From assembly GCF_035083965.1 (NCBI RefSeq), contig NC_089733.1:6183574-6247573 (forward strand): 64,000 nt of DNA. Direction: 5' to 3'. A program made the translations under genes and the position numbers. The DNA comes from Branchiostoma lanceolatum. Its lineage: Eukaryota > Chordata > Leptocardii > Amphioxiformes > Branchiostomatidae. This document shows, one piece after another, positions 12,020 through 24,469 of the stretch; positions within the stretch are counted from its first letter, which is position 1; each line of letters begins with the position of its first letter. The notes under the pieces are model-generated. The model saw only the letters and a program-made list of their open reading frames with translations, was not told where the DNA came from and did no database searches.

Positions 12020-13563
12020 TCATCTCGGGAGACAATGAGTCCTTCTGCTCCACTCAGTCCGGTCTGCCATTAGCGATCTCAGCTCTGTTGTAGAAATGTC
12101 ACTGAGCCCAGCATCCCTTTTTAGGTTGTCGATGAGGGTTGTGCGTCTCCATCCCCTTTTCCTCCTTCCCTCTGTTGGCTCCCAGAGGATAAGCTGGTTG
12201 GCTGTCAGCTCGGTATGCCGGACGCAGTGTCCAGCCAGTGCCATCCTTCGATGCCTTATCTTCTGGGAGAGTCTGGGAAGATCGCCGTAGAGTGCGGAGT
12301 TTGTCATACGGTCCTCCCAGGTGACATTCAGCACTTTTCGGAGCATCCGGGTGTACATCCCGTCGAGTGACCTCTCGTCCTGTACCGTCAGAGTCCAAGT
12401 CTCCGAGCCATACAACAGTACACACTCGACAGTTGAGACGAAAAGTCTCCGCTTGAGTTTGCTGTCCATGTTGGACTCCCAAACTCTTCTCATGCTGTGT
12501 AGGGTGCTCCAGGCAAGGGCTCGTCTCACTCTGATGTCATGCGCTGTTGAAGCAATCCATCCGCCCAAATATCTGAAGTCCTTGACAACCTCAAGCTGTG
12601 TACCATCCAGAGAAGTTACCTTCTCGTCGGTCGTGTTGTAAGCCATGACTTTGGTCTTTTTGGCGTTCAACTGCAGGCCGATCCTTCCACAGTGTCGTTC
12701 CACCTCTGCTAGGAGGTTACAAGCTCTTTCTGCTGTATCGGAGTTCAGCGCAAGGTCGTCCGCAAAGTCAAAGTCTGTCACTGTTCTTGCTGGGACTCGA
12801 CGGCTGGCTCTTCTCTTGAGGGTAAACCCCAGTTGTTCTTCCCTTCCATCGATGGCACATCTGAGAGCGTAGTCAAGTGCCACGACAAACAAGAAAGGTG
12901 CCAGCGTGTCCCCTTGCAGCACACCTGCCAGGATTTGGAAGGCCTCAGTATCTCCGTCTGGAGTCCTGACTTTGGCCCATGTCTGTGAGTAGGTTGCCCT
13001 TATCGCTGTCACTAGTTTCTCAGGCACTCCGTAAGCTCGCAGGATGTCCATGAGCTTTCCACGGTGGATTGAGTCGAATGCCTTTCGAAAATCGACAAAG
13101 GACATGACGCAGCTAAGGTTGTTGGACGTAACCCCTTCAAGCAGTCGCCTGATTGCCACTATCTGACCCACGGTGGATCTCCGTTGTCTGAAACCATTTT
13201 GCGAGTTTCTCAGCAATGGGTCCAGTACGGGTCTCAGTCGGTTGAGTAGCATCCTATTGTAGAGTTTCAGCACAAGGGATATCAAGCTGATGCCCCTGTA
13301 GTTATCTGGTTTTGTCAGATCTCCTGATTTCGGGACAGGGACAATGATGAGCGTCCTCCAACTCTCCGGGATCTCTCCGGTAGAGAAAGCCTTGTTGATG
13401 AAGCCCAAGACTATGTCATAAAGCCCTGCGTACTTGAGAAACTCGGGGGTTATGCCATCATCTCCACATGCCTTCCCACATAGGATGGACTTCTTGGCGG
13501 TTGCATACTCTGCTTCCGAAAAGGTTTCGTCAGAGATGTCAAGCGTTTCGTAACTCTGACCTC
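12020..13563 (-). mobile_element. 5'-truncated LINE with a long intact reverse transcriptase frame
   Basis: A continuous minus-strand frame runs from about 13563 to a TGA at 12020-12022. Canonical reverse transcriptase blocks appear in order: SGDLTKPDNYRGISLIS, FVDFRKAFDSIHRGKL (motif A), GVLQGDTLAPFLFVV (motif B), FDFADDLALNSD (motif C), NAKKTKVM (motif D) and DFRYLGG (motif E). A C-terminal tail contains GRRKRGWRRTTLIDNLKRDAG-like sequence. The 5' part with the endonuclease is missing. The 3' UTR is nearly absent and ends in CAAGGTTCAAGGTCAAGG-like short repeats. A very short 3' UTR with a microsatellite tail suggests an RTE-like clade, but clade assignment is uncertain. The open frame suggests a fairly recent insertion. 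Confidence 0.85.
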
Positions 13564-13569
13564 CAATCC

Positions 13570-16335
13570 TTTTTCATCTTGGTCAAAAAAATGAATTGTA
13601 GATTTCAAGAAAATTAAATCCCCCAGTTACCCTCTATTCTATTATTTTAACGTCCAGCATGTCGTGGAGCACTCACATTACTGAAATGGTCTAAAAAGAT
13701 AACTATGATTAATAAGTTCATAAATCTCGTCAAATTTTTGAAGTTATCTACAAGACTTTCAATGAAATATGCTATATAGCATATAAGTTATATAGCACAG
13801 TTGTTGACTTTGGATCTGACTCCAGACGCATTGACGGTATCTGGTGCCGTGAGAGGGTCTTCATATTCTTCTCTCCTTCAGAAGCTTGGCTGGGGAAAAA
13901 CTTAAGCATTGATCGACATTAAGAATTCAGATACTGCTATGATCACTAACATTTCTCAAGTAAATATCAAAAGTTCAGACACGCTCAATTCCGATACAAA
14001 TAAATGATAAGTAGAGTACATCTATGCCCAGGTACTGAAACTATTTACATACAAAACGTACATCTACACAGGATTTAGGTCGCAGAACACAGTATTAATG
14101 GGCGACCCCCGTCCAATAGTAGTTCGGGTATGAAGTAGTGCGTCACATTGCTTGAAAAGGCCGTAGTTTTCCTTCTGTGCACGTTAGCGAGGCTGAAACT
14201 GTGGTGGTAGAGGAATACGTCAGTTTTGAGACTGTACGAATTTGATTACGGTCGGGTTGGATTCGCGCCTGAATATTGTTAGCGCCCGACTACTGTGAGT
14301 CGGCTGCAGTACGGAGGCAGTACGGTGACTTTTTTCACATATTTTGTAGAATGAACCTTGAAGTCAAACATATCAACTTCTGGCACCCTAATTGTACACC
14401 TTTCTATAAATTTTCAAGCGTCGAAGCTTCTCACTTTGGGATCCTTAACCATGTAAATCCCTATAGGCGAAATACTGTGGTCTGCAACCTTAACTTTTGT
14501 GGTGTTGAGTCTAGCAAAGATGCCGCTCTACCTCTAATTTTACTTCTCGGATTGTGTCCAGTTTGGACTTTTAGGCCAAGTCAAGTGAAATCCGAAAAGA
14601 AGGACGATATGGCCAGAATGCACATTTAGAATTCGAAGCACATGTACAGCAAGGACCTTATTGAAATATGATCTAAATCGATATTAGATATTTGACGTGG
14701 TTTTAACACTTATTTCATTTTGCCAACATTACTCAAGGATTGGTTGTACACGTATCTTTCACATATTTTACACTGCTAAGGCAAGGGAGTTATCAGACGA
14801 CATATACCGATCTCTAATAACAGGTTTTGGTCCAATACGCCTTTTTTTAAATCTAGAAAGCGCTTTAGCAAGACTACGCTAAGTTCTCAAACATGTTAGT
14901 ATCATCTATATTGTTAAAAAGTGATGTGTATAGAATGGTGATAACATGATGTAACAATAGAAATGTATGGAAATGATATCATTAATATGATACTTAAACA
15001 ATGTTGATTGACTGTACACTTTTGCATGGTGGTACGGGCACGTTCGCACGGGTACCTGCTTGATAACGTCTTCGTTTAAATTAAGGGTAACCTGTTAAGG
15101 GTAGCTCGAACTTTGCTGTTATAAATTGTTCCTCGATTTTTACGTTGTGTGTGTAAGCTGAAAAAACGCATTAATGTATATCATACAAATTGTTTAAAAA
15201 TAAAGCCTAAAGCAATTGATTTCAATTTTTTTCATTACATAAACAAAAGTAGATAAGCGCTAGCGCTACATGGTGAAATCAAACACCATCAGTATCACTG
15301 GACTATGCCGGCACGTTGACTGGCGTAGGTCATTGACCTAGCTTAACCGTACGTCGATTTGATTGACCAATCAGAAACTGAATGGTCCTCGCCGTAATCC
15401 AGGTAATGCCCCGCCGAAACACCCCCCCCCCCTTCAATACACAGGTGTACTAACGCTGCCCCCTATGTTTTAAGCAGATCAGTAACCGTGCGTGGTTCGT
15501 GGACGCCGACACTAGTTCAACTATCAATGGTTGTGTAATAAGAAATAAGAATGTTGAAATAATATCAGTTTGATCAACTTCATCACTGCAGGTAGGTATG
15601 GCGCACCCACAACACACTGATTGTTTTCGACATGAGTAGGTAACTGGTTGAACAACTTCAGATGCAGTCCCTTCATTTATAATCCCTCGATCCGTGCAAG
15701 GTGTTTAATCTGTGACATAATTGCAGACTGCAAGCCATACGTCCTTCGCCCACAGTACTAGTGGTCGTGGTGTGAGTACAACGAAAGGTCAACAAAAATC
15801 ATGATAAGAAATAAGGATATGTCTAGAATAAACAGTATATTCCAATTCTTTATCCCTTTGTTGTAGTATGAATCAAAGAGAAACAATGCAAATATCCGTT
15901 GAATTCACTGCAATTATCGCCTGACATGTATATGTATCAAGATGAGACGTTTTTCGGCATTCTTCCCTTAAATTAAGTCGAAGCTTTTTCAAAACAAACA
16001 TTGTCTGTCGAAATCTAAATTTGCGTTTTGTGTTCCCATATTTAAAACTGGGTCGCATATAGCCTTCGGCGAAGTACTAAAAGACAAAGCCTTTTGATGA
16101 AGCATGCCTTCTCGGAAGGTCTGCTGTCCGACCCTCCAGGTATTATGCATACATCGGTAGTACTACTTCTTCATTAAAGTAAGGATATCATATCAGACAC
16201 ACAGGTTTTATATCAGTGGATCGTCACACTAGATACTGTGATTTCTCGGCTGGCCTGAACAACTGCCAAAGTTCATAGGCGCTTCCTTCATAAAGCGGTA
16301 TGTTCAAACCATTTTTTAAGTATCTGAGATAGACA
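13570..16335. other. Gene-free stretch
   Basis: No gene is supported. The longest open frame (14276-14629, plus) has no recognisable domain. A C-run lies at about 15420-15432. Confidence 0.5.
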
Positions 16336-16336
16336 G

Positions 16337-16600
16337 TGGGTAGGCGGTCCCGTAGCCTTTTTGAGGCCATGGGGCAATGAGTTGTTATACACTGTGTCTA
16401 GGGCACGATGCTGGAAGGCGGGGCCCATCCCTCTCCTTCCACCGGCTATTGCCTATCCAACCGAAGTCAGGTACCCATTTTACACCTGTGTTGATCGAGG
16501 AAAGTTAAAGTGGCAAGATCGGAGGCATATCAGTGAGGGGATTAGAATCTAGGGCCTGTTCGTTCGGGGTCAAACACCCTAACCGATACGCCAAATTGAC
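16337..16600 (-). mobile_element. tRNA-derived SINE, family C, copy 1
   Basis: It reads 5'-3' on the minus strand. It shares with 63100-63375 the GGGATGGGCCCCGCC-like block, CTAGACACAGT and the terminal CCTCAAAAAGGCTACGGGAC. A degenerate tRNA-like head lies near 16540-16600. Confidence 0.55.
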
Positions 16601-17416
16601 TGCATGAAATAGAATAGGCCCTGTCTGTAGAAGAAACCAAGGAGACACAAAACAAATCTTTTTGATGAAGAATGTCTACCGGACTTTGGGAGACCCAGCA
16701 GTTGGCACCTGCGCCCAGGCCTCACAACGAGATATAAAAAAAACAAGGGTTTAGAACATTTTCAATGTTATAAACCCTTTTTGGTCTGTAGCAATGGTGT
16801 ACTGTGAGTAGTGTGTATTACATGTGTAACTGCTGCAGAGAGTCAGCAGTGTCTGGACGTCCGGACTTTAATTGTTATGTATGACTGGTGTCCAGACCGT
16901 ATGAATTATGTATAGTTTCGTGTGTACCTTTTTGTTATGCATGTGTTTGGTACTCTTTGATCGATAGATAATTAGACCTAGAGAAAACTTTCTGGTCCCA
17001 GTGTCCTCGTTTAATTTAGAAGTGTCATCCTATCTGACAGCACTGATATACAAAACAATGGTTTGTCTACAAGTCGCAGGACTGGCACAAAATGACTACT
17101 GATTAGCGGGGAATATACATGTAAATGCTTAAGACCGGGAGTCAGTTGTGAGTCTGGAATACAAAAAGAACGACCGTGTGTAAGTGTCTGATCGGAGTTC
17201 TCAGGATATCCGCTGAGCATGAACAAGTGAGTATAGTCCGTTATCAAACTAAAATTACACAACGTAATGTCCAGGATTTATTTGTAGTAAGGCTTCCTGC
17301 TATATACCCTCAGGGTGTCCATCGTATTTGGTATTTTTATAGACTCTCGACACGGCGGGCCGCCAGTGAATCCCGAGTTCGTTGCTAAATACGTGCCCAG
17401 CAAAAACAAAAACATG
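16600..17416. other. Gene-free stretch
   Basis: I recognise no gene or repeat family between the SINE and the TTAA-flanked element. Confidence 0.4.
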
Positions 17417-17420
17417 TTAA

Positions 17421-18340
17421 CCCTATCTAGACCGGGCTTTTTTGAGACTTCTTGGACCGGGGGGGGGGGGGCTCTTTCGACCCCCCCATCATAACTTCCA
17501 AACGGTATGCTCTATCATCACCAAATTTGCAGGGAGTGATGTTCACGTGAAGTTTTATAATTCCTGTAAGTTTGGTGACGTTATGACGTAATATGACGTA
17601 ATTATGACGTCATCGATGTGATTTTATTGGCTAAATAGGGAATGCCCATAATATCTAAAAGTATTAAACAAAATAGTGCGTTTTATTGATTGAAAGGTAT
17701 GCCAAGACATATCACGTCAGTGGTGACTAACTTGACGTCAAAATGACGTCGAAGAATGACGTCATGTGTTGTTAGCGACCCCCTGGGATCCGCCATCTTG
17801 GATCGGCCATTTTGAAATTTTTCAAAATACATTTTTTTTCATGTATGATCCCAAATAACAATCAAAATAGACTAAAAGCATTAATCTGAATTATTCTGGT
17901 TAAGAAAATTCCAGGTTGTGACGAATTTAAAGGCAAAAAAGCCTGTTTCTACCGAAGATAATGATTTTGTCCGCCATCTTGGATTTTGAGCGATGACGTC
18001 ATCAAATTAGCATAATTTATGAATATTTAATCATGACAGTTACATTAAATCACATGTGATGTTATACATGTAGGAAGCTAGTGTTGTTGAGAAAGAAAAC
18101 ATTGGAAACAACTATGTTAAAATCGAAATAAGCGAAATTTGCATAAAATGCCTCTTCAGAAACCCGTTGCCATGGCAACACGAAAAATGATAAACTTAAA
18201 CTTTTATCATAATATTGTTGCCAACTAAATTTTAGGAAAAGTCACCAAGTTTGGTTGTCCTACCATACGTCGTTTGGCAGTTATACGATGTCAAAGTTGG
18301 CGCGGGCACTTTTAGCCCCCCCCCCCCGGTCTAGATAGGG
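17421..18340. mobile_element. piggyBac-like non-autonomous element, copy 1
   Basis: It is flanked by TTAA at 17417-17420 and 18341-18344. The ends are inverted: CCCTATCTAGACCGGG and CCCGGTCTAGATAGGG. A TTAA target site and ends starting with CCC are characteristic of piggyBac elements. No transposase frame is present. The interior repeats ATGACGTCAT-like motifs and CGCCATCTTGGAT. It shares interior segments with 37818-39169. Confidence 0.75.
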
Positions 18341-18864
18341 TTAAATTAGAGTCACAAGGGTTGTGAGCATGTAAAGTAATACTTAGAAGTAGGATTCACG
18401 CATATAAAACCAGAGTATGAAACCAAATTTAATGCCGTAAGCCCTAATTTGGGGCGAGTTGGTCGTAAGAGTTTGGGCGAGTACTAGTTGACTAAGATTG
18501 CCACTGTATTGTCTGTTTTTGGACAATAAATACTACTGTCGGTGACATAATCTAGTGTCGAACTGACTTGCTTATTATACTTTAATATCATAAACATAGC
18601 ATAAGGGTAAACTGCTACAGGTGAAATATTGGTAATTGGTAGTTTTTGGTGGCTAGGACAACACAGATTTTTACACAGAATTAGTTTTAGCAAAGAGATT
18701 TTAAATGGTTCTAGAAAATGACCTTTCTCCACAATTGGGGGTCCACAATTTCGGCAATCCCATGAGGTAGTTGAATGGTCGTCAGGTTAATTTGTTCATA
18801 AAGAGCGTCTCTAAGTAATTTGTGACCTTTTTTTAATACTGTGGTTTATTCACAGTAACCGAAC

Positions 18865-19056
18865 ATGAAAGTGCATGTTGTGGCCTCGTTGCTGTGTCTG
18901 TGGGTGACGTCATGCCTGACCTTTGACCTTACCGTTCTCCACACCAATGACTGTCACGCTCGCATCGAGCAGGCGGACGGTAATGGCGGGTCGTGCGGGG
19001 ACAACGAAGCCCAAGCTGGGAAGTGCTTCGGGGGCGTGGCGAGGAGACTCACTAAG
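18865..19056 (+). CDS. NT5E: NT5E-like exon 1: signal peptide and first metal-binding motif
   Basis: It opens at ATG in the context ACCGAACATGAAA. A hydrophobic leader (VVASLLCLWVTSCLT) is followed by the metal-binding TNDCH motif. It ends at ACTAAG|GTATCA in phase 0. Confidence 0.88.
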
Positions 19057-22000
19057 GTATCAGCCAGCGGCTTTTAGTTATTAACTACAGTGGCCGTCAA
19101 TTACAGAACACAATGTACTTGTCGGCCACGGTAACTAACACACAATCTTTAGTGATACCACAAATGCACTGTGTCTTTTATCTGTACTGGATACAGAGTG
19201 GCTACACATGAATTAACTTAGATATAAGTACAAATGCATATGAATAACTCAGCATCTTAAATAAAACGTATGATTTATAATACTTGTTCGAAATTTTTCG
19301 TGTATTTACTTGTTTGTACATAATAAGGGATATCTTTTCCTAGTACGAAATTGAAATTATCGAACAAGCGTAAAGAAATGTGAACAGCTTTGAGTTAGCG
19401 TTTATCTTCATATTGTGAAAAAAATGCGTGATGAATAAGAGCTTATCTCCAATCTCCCGCCAGGAACACAGTCGACCAAGGAGGTTATATATATGAATGA
19501 ATGAATGAATGATTTATTGCACAACAATTGCATCAGTGACAATGTATGGCAAATTACAGACAACATATATATGTCTACATAACCTCCTTGGTGTGACACG
19601 GGATGTGTAGACTGGGAGACAGATTGTGTCATAGTCGGGAGTTCCAAAAACAAAGACTGACGAAGAATCGCTTTGCAAGTTGCATTGCAAAGATAAAAAA
19701 TATTGAAGACAAAATGCTTAGGTGGCGGTTAAGTATGTATAATGGCAGAACGTAGTGCGGATGTTTAATTGAATGTGTAATAGTCCTCATACCAACATGT
19801 GCCGTGGTGTGCGTTACAATGTAATTCCATGGCCAATGCAACACATTTTCAACGTGAGCATTCCTGATACCACCATGTGTGTAGGCTTGTGCGTTACAAT
19901 GTGATTTCATGGCCAATGCAACACATTTTCAACGTGAACATTCCCGATACCACCACGTGTGTAGGCGTGTGCGTTACAATGTGATTTCATGGCCAATGCA
20001 ACACATTTTCAACGTGAACATTCCTCATACCACCATGTGTGTAGGTGTGTGCGTTACAATGTAATTAAATGGCCAATGCAACACATTTTCAACGTGAACA
20101 TTCCTGATACCACCATGTGTGTAGGCTTGTGCGTTACAATGTGATTTCATGGCCAATGCAACACATTTTCAACGTGAACATTCCTGATACCACCATGTGT
20201 GTAGGCGTGTGCGTTACATTGTGATTTCATGGCCAATGCAACACTTTTTCAACGTGAACATTCCTCATACCACCATGTGTGTAGGTGTGTGCGTTACAAT
20301 GTGATTTCATGGCCAATGCAACACATTTTCAACGTGAACATTCCCGATACCACCACGTGTGTAGGCGTGTGCGTTACAATGTGATTTCATGGCCAATGCA
20401 ACACATTTTCAACGTGAACATTCCTGATACCACCATGTGTGTAGGTGTGTGCGTTACAATGTGTTTTCATGGCCAATGCAACACATTTTCAACGTGAACA
20501 TTCCTCATACCACCATGTGTGTAGGTGTGTGCGTTACAATGTGATTTCATGGCCAATGCAACACATTTTCAACGTGAACATACCTGATATACCACCATGT
20601 GTGTAGGTGTGTGCCTTACAATGTGATTTCATGGCCAATGCAACACATTTTCAACGTGAACATTCCTCATACCACCATGTGTGTAGGTGTGTGCCTTACA
20701 ATGTGATTTCATGGCCAATGCAACACATTTTCAACGTGAACATTCCTCATACCACCATGTGTGTAGGTGTGTGCGTTACAATGTGATTTCATGGCCAATG
20801 CAACACATTTTCAACGTGAACATTCCTCATACCACCATGTGTAGGCGTGTGCCTTACAATGTAATTAAATGGCCAATGCAACACATTTTCAACGTGAACA
20901 TGCCTGATATACCACCATGTGTGTTGGTGTGTCCGTTACAATGTGATTTCATTGCCAATGCAACACATTTTCAACATGCAGATCAGGGAGATACGGAATG
21001 CGGATGAAAATGTGATCCTGCTGGACGGAGGGGACCAGTTCCAGGGCACGTTATGGTTCCACTTCTACCACGGCCTGGAAGCTGCGCGATTCATGAACAA
21101 GATGCAGTATGATGCTATGGTAAGTTTGTTTGTTTGTTACAGGTTTGCGTAGCAAAACCTTTTTTGGATCCGTTGGCATGTGTGGTGGCCGCCATCTTGA
21201 ATTGTGACGGCACAGGGTCGCCATACCATTTTATTGGGAGGGGTGTTTTTTGGGGTCGCTTGCGTTCTCTCTATTTTTAACAAATCGGCACACAGCTATC
21301 AGAAATTAAAATCAATTTAGAAAAAAATTCAATACCAATTCATATTTATAAAAAGACCCCGTAATCGCTAAACTAACATAGCAAACCTGAAGTATATGTA
21401 GCACAAATACTTAACTCTAGTTTTGTTTGTTTGTTGCATTGGGTATTGGAGGACGATTGGCACGATATACAAAATCAAAAGAATCATTCAAAATTATTCC
21501 TTTCAGATAAAGTTTAACAACAGGCTATAGGCATGACACCAGCCCTCGGTCGCTGGATAACATGTCAACATAAAGGGATAAAAACTGACCAAATGCAATA
21601 TCTATGACTAAAAATGGGCTGATACTGATTGGCCAGATATGCCTACAAAAATTGTTACTCTCAGAAAGACTTGACCACTATTGAAGAACGTTTCTCAAAA
21701 GTTGGCTTTTTTCCTATTTCAGGCTTTTGGGAACAACGAGTTCGACAACAAAATAGAAGGGGTTGTCCCTTTTCTAAAAAATATCAGCCATCCAATGGTG
21801 TGCGCAAACATCGACGCGTCAAAGGTGCCGAAACTGCAGAGGCTCTTCCAGCCTTCCGTGGTGCTGACGGTGGGGGGGGCAGAAGATAGCAGTGATTGGA
21901 TACGTGACACCCAACACCACCTTTCTGTCCTTCCCGGGCCGTGAGTATCACTGACGTCACACCCAACACTACATTTCTGTCCTTCCCGGGCCGTGAGTAT

Positions 22001-24405
22001 CACTGACGTCACACCCAACACTACATTTCTGTCCTTCCCGGGCCGTGAGTATCACTGACGTCACACCCAACACTACATTTCTGTCCTTCCCGGGCCGTGA
22101 GTATCACTGACGTCACACCCAACACCACCTTTCTGTCCTTCCCGGGCCGTGAGTATCACTGACGTCACACCCAACACCACCTTTCTGTCCTTCCCGGGCC
22201 GTGAGTATCACTGACGTCACACCCAACACCACCTTTCTGTCCTTCCCGGGCCGTGAGTATCACTGACGTCACACCCAACACCACCTTTCTGTCCTTCCCG
22301 GGCCGTGAGTATCACTGACGTCACACCCAACACCACCTTTCTGTCCTTCCCGGGCCGTGAGTATCACTGACGTCACACCCAACACCACCTTTCTGTCCTT
22401 CCCGGGCCGTGAGTATCACTGACGTCACACCCAACACCACCTTTCTGTCCTTCCCGGGCCGTGAGTATCACTGACGTCACACCCAACACCACCTTTCTGT
22501 CCTTCCCGGGCCGTGAGTATCACTGACGTCACACCCAACACCACCTTTCTGTCCTTCCCGGGCCTTGAGTGTCACTGACGTCACACCCAACACTACATTT
22601 CTGTCCTTCCCGGGCCGTGAGTATCACTGACGTCACACCCAACACTACATTTCTGTCCTTCCCGGGCCGTGAGTATCACTGACGTCACACCCAACACTAC
22701 ATTTCTGTCCTTCCCGGGCCGTGAGTGTCACTGACGTCACACCCAACACCACCTTTCTGTCCTTCCCGGGCCGTGAGTATCACTGACGTCACACCCAACA
22801 CCACCTTTCTGTCCTTCCCGGGCCGTGAGTATCACTGACGTCACACCCAACACCACCTTTCTGTCCTTCCCGGGCCGTGAGTATCACTGACGTCACACCC
22901 AACACCACCTTTCTGTCCTTCCCGGGCCGTGAGTATCACTGACGTCACACCCAACACCACCTTTCTGTCCTTCCCGGGCCGTGAGTATCACTGACGTCAC
23001 AACCAACACCACCTTTCTGTCCTTCCCGGGCCGTGAGTATCACTGACGTCACACCCAACACCACCTTTCTGTCCTTCCCGGGCCGTGAGTATCACTGACG
23101 TCACACCCAACACCACCTTTCTGTCCTTCCCGGGCCGTGAGTATCACTGACGTCACACCCAACACCACCTTTCTGTCCTTCCCGGGCCGTGAGTTTCACT
23201 GACGTCACACCCAACACCACCTTTCTGTCCTTCCCGGGCCGTGAGTATCACTGACGTCACACCCAACACCACCTTTCTGTCCTTCCCGGGCCGTGAGTAT
23301 CACTGACGTCACACCCAACACCACCTTTCTGTCCTTCCCGGGCCGTGAGTATCACTGACGTCACAACCAACACCACCTTTCTGTCCTTCCCGGGCCGTGA
23401 GTATCACTGACGTCACACCCAACACTACATTTCTGTCCTTTCCGGGCCGTGAGTATCACTGACGTCACACCCAACACCACCTTTCTGTCCTTCCCGGGCC
23501 GTGAGTATCACTGACGTCACACCCAACACTACATTTCTGTCCTTTCTGGGCCGTGAGTATCACTGACGTCACACCCAACACCACCTTTCTGTCCTTCCCG
23601 GGCCGTGAGTGTCACTGACGTCACATCTCTACATTTCTGTCCTTTCCGGGCCGTGAGTATCACTGACGTCACACCCAACACCACCTTTCTGTCCTTCCGG
23701 GCCGTGAGTGTCACCGACGTCACATCTCTACATTTCTGTCCTTTCCGGGCCGTGAGTATCACTGACGTCACATCTCTACATTTCTGTCCTTTCCGGGCCG
23801 TGAGTGTCACTGACGTCACACCCAAAACTACATTTCTGTCCTTTCCGGACCGTTAGTTTCACTGACGTCACACCTCTACATTTCTGTCCTTTCCGGGCCG
23901 TGAGTATCACTTACGTTACACCCAACAAAATCAAAATTGATATATCCAATATGACAATATAAACCGCAAAGCGATTTTTAGCTTGAGCAGGTACCTTTAG
24001 GATTTTCTTCATTCGAAGCAATGGCAAGACATTGACAATGGCTGTCATCTTTACCAAAACGTTATCAATTTATTATATCATGGCTTTATCAGCGTCATAA
24101 CAAGCCTCCCTATATTCAATATGAGAATATAAAACAATTTATCATATCATGTGTTCTGTTAACGTTATATAGCCAACCTCGTCTTTAATGACGAAGTAGC
24201 AGCCATATCTGCGGAGGTCAGGAGGCTCCAGAGTCAGGGCGTGAACAAGTTCATAGCGCTGGGACACTCGGGCATCAAGGCCGACATCACCATCGCCAAA
24301 CAGGTGCCTGGACTGGACCTGGTCGTGGGAGGACACTCAAACACGTTTCTGTACGAAGGTGAGTAGTATATAGTCAACAGTTGGGGATACAAAAAAAAGC
24401 TTTTT

Positions 24406-24469
<64 letters not shown>

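Noticed and set aside
14276-14629. 117-residue open frame as a gene
   Set aside because: No recognisable domain, no splice context, and composition like its surroundings.
19795-20975. CRISPR-like array
   Set aside because: The whole 80-bp unit is repeated with no unique spacers, in an animal intron; it is a minisatellite.
21905-23930. Tandem coding repeats (open frames in both strands of the 52-bp array)
   Set aside because: The unit is 52 bp, so no frame is kept between units; the open frames reflect base composition and contain stops in the gene's own frame.
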